Shown piece after piece: positions 45,649 to 57,768 of a stretch of 64,000 nucleotides of DNA. Both the position numbers and the translations under genes were made by a program. Positions within the stretch are counted from its first letter, which is position 1, and every line of letters starts with the position of its first letter. The notes under the pieces are model-generated. The model had not been told where the DNA came from. It was given only the letters and a program-made list of their open reading frames with translations, and did not search any database. The stretch lies in the NCBI GenBank assembly GCA_029204225.1, contig CM055100.1, positions 24,313,106-24,377,105 on the forward strand, read 5' to 3'. Source of the DNA: Diphasiastrum complanatum (lineage: Eukaryota > Streptophyta > Lycopodiopsida > Lycopodiales > Lycopodiaceae).

Positions 45649-46119
45649 ATGGTCGCCTCATCTTCTAATACTTTTGATTCTGCGTTGCATGCTTTCCTCA
45701 TTGAGTCTGGTGTTGGTAACCACATAGGTCACTATAAGATGTATTTCAATATGTCTTTTGATATTGAGAGGTTTGGATCTGAACATAAATCATATTTTTC
45801 GGCGTTGTATAAAGAGTATTATGATAGTCTGAATCAGTCTATGTTGATAATGGATAATCTATGATTCATCCATTTCCATGACCTGGTACTTGCCCAACCA
45901 CCAAAGCAAGCCCACAACCGACGATTCACGAAAAATGTCCATTGTGACCAGCACAATCGCTTTTTGCAGGAGGGCATGGGCTTTGTGTTTTATCTTTTTG
46001 ATCCTGAAGAGGTAGGAACTTCGAGGCTAAGCATTGAGGGTGCCTCACCATCAATTGATTCTGTGATATCAGAGTCAGCTGTTGTTGATGACGTCTTGGG
46101 TGCTGGCGACATCAATTGA
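45649..46119 (+). pseudogene. Short gene of unknown function, divergent from the H3/protease gene
   Basis: A frame of about 156 codons starts MVASSSNTFDSALHAF and ends DDVLGAGDIN, with a single internal TGA at 45,862-45,864 (probably CGA before; the same frame continues FIHFHDLVLAQPPKQ). It has a helical first half (FGSEHKSYFSALYKEYYDSL) and an acidic tail. I do not recognise it. Shared leader motifs tie it to the neighbouring minus-strand gene. Confidence 0.5.
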
Positions 46120-46394
46120 GAGATCTGAATAATTTAGCCTCATATTTCATATATCACGATAGACCTACCACAGAAGGTGATACCCGAATAACAAGATTGA
46201 CGTTGGGTAAATGATACGATTACAGGCCATACCCTTATCCGTGATTTTACCAATGGGATAAGGAAAAAGCATTTCTTACACACAAAATTTTATTTAGATC
46301 CATTGGGATCAAAGCTTAGAGGCACAATTAGATCCTAGAATGTGTTCACAATATTGGATTTCCTTGAGTGACCTTCTAGATACATTAGATATTT
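46120..46394. other. Unassigned boundary stretch
   Basis: AT-rich, lies between the divergent gene and locus III; nothing recognised. Confidence 0.4.
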
Positions 46395-49300
46395 CATAGA
46401 TCTGGAGTTTCCTTTGAACTCTGAGAAATGGTGTTGAAGGTTATGTTTTAGAAAATGTGAAGTGTGCTTAATGCTGAGCTCTCAGTGATCAAGGCTGGTC
46501 TTCTTTACTCTCAACATCAATCTCCATCTTGAGTCATGAGAGTCAGCTGGTTCTGAGAGAGCCATCTTTTCGCTTTGTGAGGAATGACAATACTTGTTGA
46601 ATGCCAAAGCATTGTAAGGAGACCCATTGCTCCACCAAGCTTTGTGAACGATCCATGTGACATAGCCATTGTTTTGAGAGAAGCCAGGGCTGCAAGAAGC
46701 TATTGAAGTTGTGCTTTGAGAGAAGGCATGCTTTGAGAAACCAATTCACAATACTACTTGTGATTAAATTATGAGGTGGAGCGCTGCCAGGCAGTGTAGC
46801 AGCAAGCAAGGCACGACCAGTAGCAGTGGCCGTGAGCAGAAGTGAGAGCGTTGTGCAAGGAGTGAGCATATCAGAAGAGTAGCTCAACAAGCCAGAGCAG
46901 CGAGGGCAAGGAGCGCTTCCACCCAGAACCACATTTCTTCGAAGAGATGCTTCACACAGAGCCAGTCTCTGAATGTTGCAGTATTTGTCACGATCCTTTA
47001 GCAGCTGCTATTGCAGCTGCATGAAAGCACAGCTTTTGCAAGTCGTGCATTCAAGAGTATATTTCAGCTAAAGAGGCTCAGATGGAGTAACTCCCGCATG
47101 TCAAAAGCTCCTGACAATAGATTTTTAAGAAGGAACGAGCAATGGGCAGCAGACAGCGAGGAGGAGTAAGAGCGAGCAGAGGCAGCAGTGAGCCTGAGGG
47201 AAAAGAGCAGCGCAGAAGTGAGCAACGAAAGAGCTTAGGCTAGTAGCCACGAACAAGCAGAAGGCGAGAGTAAGAGTGAGCAGAGAGAGATAGCAGAGGG
47301 CACGCTGTCTGACAGCCTGGTTGAAGGCCTTGCAACTTCCTCATCACTCTGTGAAGTAATCCCACTCCAAAGACGACTGATATCTGTGCGATCTCGCTAC
47401 AGCATAGTGTGGCCACCTCCACTTTCCACAGCGCGAAAGTGATTTCCACGGGCCAGCAAACTAGAGCGACGCGCTCTCTGTCCCTCGGGCCAGTGCTTTG
47501 AAGGCAATATATTTTTATGAGGCCTCACACCAACACAAGATGGTTCATCGAATTGATTGGTACCTGAACCCCCTTTGTGAATTGGAGAAATGACCGCATT
47601 TCATAGGATGGTGATATGTGTGAACTTTAAAAATGGTTAAGAAAATACATGTACCATGCTTTTCGATGCTTAGCATAAATTGTTAAGCAACAACTGCCTT
47701 ACTTAAAGTAACTCACAATGGTCTTGTGTACGTGTTTTGAGATAATTTTCTAGCATCATGTGTATGCGCCTCAATTAATATAAACATCGTAGTATGATTA
47801 GGTGACATGGTTTTTACTATCGATTTCTTAATCTGTCTCTTGTTCATGTCGATTTTTATAACCCGACCTCTTTGAAATAGAAGAGCGGCTGTCCACCATC
47901 TGTGGTTGAAGTACACCACTTTGGTTAAGAGTCAATCTAGTCACCTCCACCATTGGAATTGCCTAGCGAAATATCTAGGCCTAATTGTTGAAAAAATACT
48001 ACCGCCTAGCAAACAAGGCGGCGCGTATAACTGGCACCCCCACATTGCACGAAAGGTCACTAGGAAATGACGTGTTAGTTTTATTTTTGCATGCATGTAC
48101 TAGCCTCACCTGGTACACCTAAAAATATCGGTCAAGTACCATAGACATCCTACACAAATGATCATCACCCTTACCAAGCCTCGGCTATACATTCAGTAAA
48201 AGACTTTTGACTCTGGAAACACATGCCCACATGACATTATAGAGGCTAAGGTTAGATCTAAGAAATAGGGACACGGAGACAATGCCTTGATGGGAAATGA
48301 GAAGTCGTGATAAAAGTGACCACTTGTGAAGTTTTATTGTAGTTTGATGTGTGTTAGCATTGAAACAACTACTTCACAGTAATTGATTGAATGATCTAGA
48401 GACCTACTCTATAGAGAGTCACCTTAGCTGGGTCATATTCAGCTCAAAGAGGATGTTCTTAGACACTTCAAAATAACAACAGATGTAATCACTAGTTGTC
48501 TCAAGAAGACTGTCAATGACAAGAGAACTTTGTGTAAGTCGATCATCTTTTGCATTGAAAGGTATCATCGGATGTGGAGATAGGTGGTCCATGTATACGT
48601 GTTATGTATGACATATAGGATGAGTGTTTCTAGACGGTGAAGACCCACATCTTCTAAAGAGTCTTATAACCTCCACTCGAGGCTGAATAGGAATTTGTGG
48701 CACAAGCATCCCCTAGGATATTACCACTGTATAGCACCATACTGTGAGACAAACTCCAACAAACGTATACAACAGTTGTAGATGCATACCTAGAGTCATG
48801 TCATGGATAGAGCACACTTTAGAGACCCACACCGATTCCGATTGGTTATACACGTCTTAGGGCATGTCAACATAGAAATAATAGCATTTGACACGTTCGA
48901 AAAGTTTGTCCCGGAGACATCGCCATAGAAGTAAACGCAAATGGTTTTCATATTCTAGCCATTGTACACATCTGTGATCATCAACGTTGGGTAGCACAGG
49001 CTGCCTATACACTATGTATTCGTAATTCACTAGCAGCTCTTGGATTTGTGTAAGCATACTCTCCCGTTGGTCATACATCTGAGAGCCTGGAAAACTCTCA
49101 TTGACCCGAAAGTATGGGGTAATCAGTGGAGCCCCTAGGATTGGAAGTGGCCAGGACCTTGATTAATCACGTAAGGACGGTGTGGGTCCTTTCCCTGTAG
49201 GACTTTCTGGCAAGACCAATCACTTTTTCCCCTAACAAGGAACAACAAGCTCCACATGACGGAGATGATGAGGAGGAATTAGATAGATCTAGCTAGTGTT

Positions 49301-49705
49301 TTGGCTCTATAGCTAACATTTCCATGTTTACAGATACTTATGTACATGTTTTTACATCTATCGTTTTTATTCGTACATTTGCCAACCATCTTTCAATGTA
49401 GCTAGTTTTTATGTAATCTTAAACCTTGACTAGTTATGTAATTGAACTATATTTAGCCCTAAACCATGTAGAAATATTTAATTTATTTGTTATAAAGTGT
49501 AATTATTGTGGTTATTTGTGATTATTGTGGTGTATTAGTAATTTATTCATCTATGGTTGAATGCAAAGAGTCACTTTTTTTGTTCGACCCTAAACCCTAA
49601 ACTCATTTATTTGAATTTATTTCTTGCACTCATTAACTCTACAGGGTTGTATTTTCTAAAAATATCTTTTATTTGCTTGCAGCAATTATCACAATCGTAT
49701 CCTGA

Positions 49706-51290
49706 ATGTCACATGACACATCTCCAAGTCACGGGTCATCCCATTTTTCATCCATGAGTGACGATGAGGTCCTTGGTAATATGGATGGGATGTCCCCCTC
49801 GCATGCAGGCAAGATCATGGAGAGACTACGGGCTCGTTGGGATGCACGGAGTTCCAGTAGGTTGTCCACATCATCTCGTTATGAGGAGATCCAGTCCCCA
49901 CAACCCTTCGACCGACGTGTTCCCCCCTTCCACAAGGGTCTATTCGGAGAGAGTCCCTCCCCCCCGCACCCTAATGTCAGTCCCTCTTCCCGACATTCCG
50001 GCCGGGAAAAGAGAGATCGTAGGAGTCGTCGCCTCAGCACCGGCTCTTGTTGTGGTAGTGACACCGATGATGTCGTGCTTCATGCGGCCTCGAGTCCAAC
50101 ACATCCATCTAGCAGGCCTCGTCGTAGGAATTTCTTACTTCGAGAAACCCTAACTCAGGAAGCAACGCGGATGGCGCGTGATACTTATGACTCGTGCATC
50201 TGTCACACCTGATTATCCCAACAACCCCACACTCTCTCGTCACATTTTTTTCTTTTTCAATACCCACACCCCCTATGGGGTCTCTATGGCACCGTGATCC
50301 CTCTTGTCAGGCCACTCCACCCATTTTTCCTCCAAACTCCTCCCCAAATTTCTCCTGTTGCAGTCAACTCCCCCACTCCTCTCGACACTCCTTTTGTCAC
50401 CTCTCCATGAGCTGCCGTCTTTCCATCCTATGACATAGATGCGGAAAAGCACATAGTGGAGGATGACCGCGGTGGTCGCATCATCACTTGCATGAGGCAA
50501 CTCACGCATGTGGTCTTCAACAAAAACATTTTCAAGGACTAGTGCAAACAAAGTGATGAGAAAAAGAATCATATCATTGACCAATTGTATAAAAAATTTC
50601 CAGTCTCCTCCCTTGATTTGGAATTTGAGTGAATCTGGATGGGACGACGCATAGGAGGCGTGATGAGCCACCGCAAATCGGAGATCCGAGATGCGGTGAG
50701 AGCTGGCAAATCTGGGCCATACAACATGCACAAGGACAATTGGAAGTTTGCAAAGAAAAAATTTCGAAAAAATCCAGATCGTTTCAAGTAACAAAGAGCG
50801 GCAGCTAAGAAGCGTCTGGAGACGGCACCTGGGCAGTGGTGGCCAAGGTTCTTTTCATGCCCATTTTGTAAGTCTCCCCACCCATAAGTTGAATTTGATA
50901 TTGTCGTAATTCATGTGTTATTTGTGAATTTGTTAAAATTAAATTACAATCACCGATTTGTCGGTTCATGCAAAAATATGTCGTACAACGGTCTCCCACA
51001 AAAGAGGAGTACAAGTATGCATATTCCAATAACATGCAATCATTACTCGAATTGTTGGAGAGACAAGGAGTGAGAATTGAGGATGGATATTCTGAGGTAT
51101 GTATTATGGTTTCAACATATATTTTGACTTCACCACATTCATTTGATCGGACACTCTAACAACATCACTTACAAAATTTACACATCTTCATTGAACGTAG
51201 GTTTCGCAATCCTAGTCTCATGCATTGCAGTCACGTGAGTCTGATAACCATAGCCAGGACGGGAATGACTCAGCTGGATCTAATAATTAG
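49706..51290 (+). pseudogene. Locus III gene, Ptta/En/Spm-associated (Transposase_24-like)
   Basis: Starts MSHDTSPSHGSSHFSSMSDD. Exon 1 is basic and Ser-rich, ending near SSRPRRRNFLLRETLTQEAT. An intron acceptor that is CTTTTTCAG in locus II reads CTTTTTCAA here (50,252-50,260), so it is lost. The conserved block HIVEDDRGGRIITCMRQLTH leads via a TAG (KD*CKQ) to SHRKSEIRDAVRAGKSG, AKKKFRKNPDRF and LETAPGQWWPRFFSCPF. The donor GTAAGTCTCCCC (50,868) is conserved with locus I. Later exons read EEYKYAYSNNMQSLLELLER and, at the end, SHALQSRESD...NDSAGSNN. The block resembles the transposase-associated domain of plant En/Spm-type elements; no catalytic domain is seen. Confidence 0.6.
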
Positions 51291-51435
51291 GCATTTCATT
51301 CCTATATATGTTTGTCATTGGAACATTTATGTATCAATATATATAATTTGTTTAAGTTAAGTCCTCTACATGGATCTTCAATTGCATGGAGTCCATTTTT
51401 AGGACAGAATGGAGCCATTTGATAGGGTTATAACG

Positions 51436-51590
51436 ATGTCCATGGGAGAACCTTGGCCACCTCTGCCAAAGGTGAAAAGGTCCCTAGAGTCTCCTTTTAT
51501 CTTCTTAGCCGCCTCTCGTTGTTGTTTGAAGCAATTTGGATTTTCACGGAATCTTTTTTTCACAAACTTCAAGTCTTCCTTGTGCCTTGA
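51436..51590 (-). repeat. Inverted copy of a locus III exon
   Basis: AACCTTGGCCACCTCTGCC ... CAAACTTCAAGTCTTCCTTG is the diverged reverse complement of 50,720-50,860 (the exon with KKKFRKNPDRF and GQWWPRFF). The two arms, about 150 bp each and some 570 bp apart, could pair in a transcript. Confidence 0.8.
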
Positions 51591-51910
51591 TTCGGATGGA
51601 TATTCTAGAGCTTAGTTATATATGGCTTCAAGATATACTTTAACTTCACTACATTCATGTGATCTGACTTTCACTCTCATCACATTTCTCATATAACTGA
51701 CTCATCTTCATTGGATACAGGTATCACACTCTCAATCCCATGCATTGCAATCACATGAGTCCGATTGCGACGTCAATGGCCAGGACGAGAACAACTCAGC
51801 TGGATCGAATTATAATTAGGTATTTCAATTATTCAATTTGTAACATATCTCTGTACTTGGAACATTTATGTATGAATATATATTCGTTGAAGTTAAGTTT
51901 CCTTCATCAA
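51588..51910 (+). repeat. Tandem second copy of the locus III terminal exon
   Basis: GGATGGATATTCT, an intron with TTCAACTTCAC-like sequence, CTTCATTGGATACAG and an exon reading SHSQSHALQSHESD, ending NNSAGSN, repeat 51,079-51,390 at a spacing of about 510 bp. The motif TGGAGTCCATTTTTAGG.CAGAATGGAGCCA also recurs at 51,390 and 52,030. Confidence 0.8.
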
Positions 51911-52493
51911 TATTTAAGTCCTTAAAATGTAACTCAAATAAATTTTGCGAATTTTTTTATTAACAATTATGAACAAATGATTTTGCTTACCAACTTCATA
52001 AGAAGTGGTGCTAAAGACTCCTGGGGTTGGATGGAGTCCATTTTTAGGGCAGAATGGAGCCAGTAAAATTATCAAAAAGATGGGTATTATAAAAACAATA
52101 TACCCACCGAACACTTGTATACTAATTTATCAAAACTGGTACACTGTATATTGCATTAAGGACTTATTTTGCCCAAATTACTCCCATTGCCTGACAGAAA
52201 CTGAATCACCGTACCATGAAAGAGGCTCTAGACTTAGAAGCATCTAAATAGAATGATCAGAATATGTGGGATATGCTCTGTAATATAGACACTTGCCAAA
52301 CTGTAATAACAAAATGGCACATTTCAGAGAATGATTTGAGAGTTCCCAGTTTAGATTCTTTGACTGACCTTACAAACGCCAATTGACCAAAGCATCATAC
52401 ATAGCCTTGCATTTTCATGAAAAGGCCAGCAAAGCTTTACAACGATGAAGTTTTGATTGGCCCATAACAAGGCTCAACAGTTGCCATTAATAG
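51911..52493. other. Unassigned stretch between locus III and the MYND-type gene
   Basis: No coding content recognised; includes the repeated TGGAGTCCATTTTTAGG motif at 52,030 and the 3' flank of the minus-strand gene. Confidence 0.4.
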
Positions 52494-55400
52494 CTAATTA
52501 ATTCCAAATAAGAAGCAATTAGAATACACAGGCAGATCGATGAGCTTGCCTTGAAGATTTAGTGGCTGTCTGAAAGGATTAATTTGTACCTGCAAACGCA
52601 ACAGAACTATACACTTTTCAGTTTCAGAAGCATTCCCAGATAGAATCCAAATAAAGAAATGCTGCACTTGCTGAAACTATCGTATGATAATCAGATTGGA
52701 TAGTTGAGAAATGTCATAAAAATTTAGCATGTTCTTGATAATGCTCCTAGATAATTCCTTTATACGGTTGAGAAAAATGCCTTCAATGCTATCTGACATT
52801 CATCAGATATGGCACATTGTTCTTGAAATGATTCACTGCGAAAAATGTTGGATAGGAGATTCATGTGTGAGTAGTATAAAGTAGTCAGATGACAGCAGAA
52901 AACTCTTTCAAAGCCATGCTTTTCATGGGTTCCGAACCTTGAAAGCCAAAGATGGGAAGTAGGATAATCAATATCCAGATGGGAAGCATTTCCTACACGT
53001 GGAAATTTTATTAGGTAGCAAAGAAACAAACAAGGTTTTCACAGAAATGTGTAAATGGATGAAAATGAGTTATAACCCTTCAAGAGATTACCAACAAAGA
53101 GTATCAACACGAGATTGACAATTTAAGAACTTACAGGATGGCTCAATGGACGACCATGAACTGTAGAAATACACTTGGTGGCAAGAATACAAGCTTCTCT
53201 ACAATAATCTGTCATTATTGTTGGCAAACGAGTCATAGATAAAAGTTCCTGCAAGATACACAGAATTCAATAACTTATCTTTCCACATCAGCTGATGCTC
53301 TAGGAATCTAGTTGGTTGCAAATCTAAAATTGAGGCATGTCTTTCTACCAAAACAGGAATCTTAACAGTCCATACAGAGTTAATGAAACATGATGTTCTG
53401 ATCACAAACCTGCTTTCTTTTGGGGATTTTCTGCTAACAATTCACAGCTCAGAAAGATTTTCTACAAAGAAAAAAGTGAAAAATAGAACATAATGGTAGC
53501 TCTCTTTATTCCTCGAGTCTAGATGAAATAAATCTAGCTGATGATTAAGCACAATGTGAGTCATGCACTATAAAAACACAAATTGCAGGGTTGGCCATAT
53601 GCATCTAGAGTCCTCAGTCGGTGCATCCTACACATACAGGTGTCCTTGCAACGTGACAACGTCTCATGATAGCCAAACAAAGTAGTTCATAACAAAAAGA
53701 ACAAAAGAACAAAAAAGTTCTTTTGAGAAAGTTGTCACAAAAGACTCAAGAAGATGACTTGTTGGGAAAATTTCAACCGCTTTCTACTATTTTCTGCAAA
53801 ACATGTTGAAGTCAGAAAAGCAGCAAAGTGATCAAAACAGTGAAACAGGAAGTAACAAGCTAAGCGATGGAACACTACGTACTACTGAAAGATCAGTGCT
53901 TTGATGGCTTCAAGCATATGGGGATAGTTATAGACCTGAAGACATTAATGACAATTCTTAGGGCTATTGATCACATTAAGCCCTAACTATAAGATCATTA
54001 TTTCATAACCATAGTTCTGCGCCATTTGGGTCCTTACTCTTAAATGCCAGTTAGTAATGGGTCCATGACCTGATTCTTTTGGTTTCTTTTTTCACTTTTG
54101 ACCTTAGACATGTGAACTTAAGTTTTGGAGGGTCAAACAAAGCCTGGATGACTGAGCTTATAAAAGCAAAAATATCAATCTATTTTCAATATACTGTGAG
54201 ATTTGACTTGCAAAAGCCATCATCTTTCATGCAAAAACGCCTTCTAATCATCTCATTATAGTGTATATCTCACGAACATTGTTACACACCTCCCCCACCC
54301 CCCTTTTACTAGGCCCATTTTGCAACTTTTAGGTCCCATTTGCCCTTTTTGTGGTCCAAAGGGAGCAAAACAAAACTTTGAAACATGGACATTTGATATG
54401 TCCAAGTCAACAAGTTTCTTGACACAAGAAAATGCATTTCATTGCTACTATGGGCACGAGTAGCCCCAATGGGACCAATGTTTTAATGGAATCATCTAGC
54501 ATGAAAGTTTTTAGAGCGGTTCCTGAAAAATATGAATAGGATCTCCACCGGTCATTCTACAATCAATATTCTAGTTCTCTGGAGTTCTCTACTGAGCATC
54601 AAAAAGATTCTAGTAGTGTTCATTTGTAGGACATTGCACATTGGAATAATTGTGCAGTGATCTTAGCCGGAGATTGCCATATGATGTCTGTTGATGTTGT
54701 TCATTATTTGGTATCATAAGAAAAAATTATGTCAAAAATCATCGATCACTTGTTCATCCCTGAAGAAAGAGACAGCATTATTTTTTGACAAGGCATTAGG
54801 TACTACGGTGGATTTCTCCATGTTAGCCTGTCTTGCGCAGTTGCTAATTGAGGCAAGATGCTAGGCCTAATTGACCTATTTTCATCTGTTTTTTGTGCCA
54901 TGCAGGCCTATTCACCCCACCTCTTTCCATCTGTTGCTGAATCCTTTATTCCCCTTCCTTCAGATATTACAAGGTGCTACAAGATGGTCGAAAAACCTCA
55001 GGCCTCCTTTTTATTCAGTTTTTGAGGTCCTCGACTGACCTGCAAGCCCTACTTTCAGCTCCATTGAGATATAGCAGGTGGATAAAGATCGCCTTTCTCA
55101 TAGGTTGCTACCACCCTTATCCGGCCCTGTCTTCATCAGGCACAGCTCTGCATCGAGCACCATATGTTTTTTATTATGCCCCTATCAGCTATGATCTGAT
55201 CACTTCAATTTTCCAGGAGGCCAAACATCAGGTTAGAGTTGACATCATCAGCGATCTACAACCCCATACACCATGACTATTCTTTGTGGTTCGAACTATT
55301 ATTCTTTGCAGGCAATTACGATATTTGAAAAAGGGTATACTCTTTGACAGGTTAATTGTTAGTCATTCCTACTCACAGTCGGCAATTCATTTCTTTCAGC

Positions 55401-57711
55401 CACCATCAATTTTACTTGTTCGTCTTGAAGCAAGTATTAGTGTTTAGCAAAAAAGTTAACTTATGCTACTGTATATATACACCACTACTTCTCATATTGG
55501 AACAAACTGGTTGACATTGAAACGTGATCTACAAACCATTTCATTTCATATTATGCAGGCTGCATCAGGCTCTCTTAGTACTCCATCTTTGGAGGAGCTA
55601 GCTTCCACACTGGATAGATCTGAGGAGATTATGTAACAGCTGCAGATTTCTATGCATCAGGTACAAGGCCCTAGGCAACAAATGCAGGATATTGTAACTT
55701 CTATAGGAGGCATTTATGATGGTTGGTTGCATCTTTGCAACCTTCTTAACAATAGCCTTTAAATATGATGGATTATGGTTCTATTTCTACTTCTCCTCTC
55801 ATTGTTCCTATTTCTCAAGCTCCTGCTATAGTTACACGTCCAGATAATCGCAAGTTATCACTTGTTCAGGATTCAAGCATAAGATCCAGCTTATTTGATT
55901 CTGACAGCACTAAATTGGATAACTTGATTGCTATGCTTGAGATTGATTTTGAGATGTATCACAAAAGCAATTAACAAATGAATTAGATTGTTGAAGAACC
56001 TATCAAAATAGTATACAGTAGATCCACGTCGATTGACTGGTTAGGAAACCTACAATCGATCCCCATTTAATTATGAGAGATTGATATACCTTTCAAAACT
56101 TACAGAAGGCAGGTATGGTTTGTGAGTACACCGACAGGTTTATTGTGTGGCCTTATCTCTTTCAAGGTCAGTATCTGTGTTTTAATTACCCTCACGGCTG
56201 TATATGATAATGAAGAGTAGCACTTCGATTTATCTACAAAGGTAACCGGATTCTGGAGAATCGTCAATAATGTGCACACTTGGTCATCATCAATGTGCGC
56301 ATATAACTTGTAAACAATGAACATGGCCATGAGCCTCCACCATACTACGAGCAATAATGGAACTAGGAGGCTGTGCATGATTTTTAGCCCAATAATTGGT
56401 GCCTTTGCACTTAAAGGATAACTTGCATTATGAATCTCAACTTTCGCTGCAGCTTGGGTCAAGATGGAAGCACTACTGAATCATTATACTTCTGATCTAA
56501 TAAGGTAGCAAGTGACAAAACCTGCACAAAGTTATCTAGTTAAAATGATGGAGGCATAATGGAGGCCGTAAACCTAGAGGTAACCTTGTAGAGAGCACAG
56601 TCATCTCTTTTGCCTTATGTCTCTTAAAAAACGTAGGATGAGATGCATGTGATGATCTACTAATAGTAGTAACAGCTGAAGATGTACTAAAAGTAGAATA
56701 TCAAGATGGAGCTGTTTGTACAACCTTAGGGGCTATAGGGACTGGCATATGCAAATCTGCATACTTATGGTCAAATGTGGCAGTAAGAGACATGGTCTTG
56801 GAAAGTGAAGATTGGAAAGAGGTAAAATCATACCAAATCTCCACCCTCTGATACATAACGTGAGATGATCTCACTATGAGGAAGACTTGGAGTTAAGTAA
56901 AACTTTAGCCGAGACCACTAGGTACTAAAAAGTTTATAGAATGACCTATACCAAACTCTCCATGTCATTTGATACAGAACTTGAGATGATATCACTATCA
57001 GGAAAACCTGATAATAAGTTAGAGAGCTTTATAAACTGATCTTTATACTGAATAAGGTCCCAATTTGTTGCAAGCTACACAAGGTATTCTTTTCAAGTGG
57101 AAGCCAGTGTGAATCAATCATAGCATTCCTAATATGTTGTTAAAAGTCCTCTGACCTCATCAAACAACGATGGTCTCTCTGTCGTCCACAGAGTAGAAGC
57201 CCTTCCATCTAAATGTGAAGCTGCCAACTGGACCTTCTGTACCTCACACTCTCAAGGTACATCTGGAAGTATATCTCAAGCTTAGCCAAAAAAATTTCAA
57301 TTCATTGACATCAAATGAACCAAAATACACAACGAGTTGTGTTTTTCCCTTGCGATCACTTATGTATCATGAAGTACCACTGCATTGTTATCAAGAACAA
57401 GTGGAGACTCAAACAATTATAAAGATAGAAGCTGGATTTTCAAGACGGGTCGGATGGAAGGCCCGAAATCGCCAGCGTCCCGAGCGCGCAGGTGCCCAAA
57501 GGCCCGCCACAAGTGGTGCACGCTTGCAGTCCCCGACAGGCGCCGCGGCATCGGCGGGGTCATCGCAACCCCGCTTTTGTCGCACCAAGCCTGCCCACGC
57601 TGACCAGCGCCCCGCATTGAGTGGCGGACCAGCTCTCGCCATTCCGCATCCACCCGGGGCTCACCTGCAGCCTCCATTCGCTTCCCTCCCAGCAATTTCA
57701 AGCACTTTTTA

Positions 57712-57768
<57 letters not shown>

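Larger units (their letters stand above)
46395..51825 (+). mobile_element. Locus III of the DNA-transposon-like family (most complete)
   Basis: Begins at GGAGTTTCCTTTGAACTC, the same left border as locus II at 33,969. It has about 3.3 kb of non-coding or short-frame sequence (46,395-49,705), including a telo-box (CCTAAACCCTAAAC, 49,588), and then the gene. No terminal inverted repeats of CACTA or other known type were identified, so superfamily placement rests on the gene only. Because locus II has the middle inverted and locus I lacks this 5' part, locus III is taken as the reference arrangement (inference). Confidence 0.7.

Noticed and set aside
52760-53029. Minus-strand frame [20 protein letters not shown] as an exon of the MYND/MSS51-C gene
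   Set aside because: Its phase does not fit between the 53,135 donor and the 52,589 acceptor, which join each other in phase and reproduce the conserved motif order without it.
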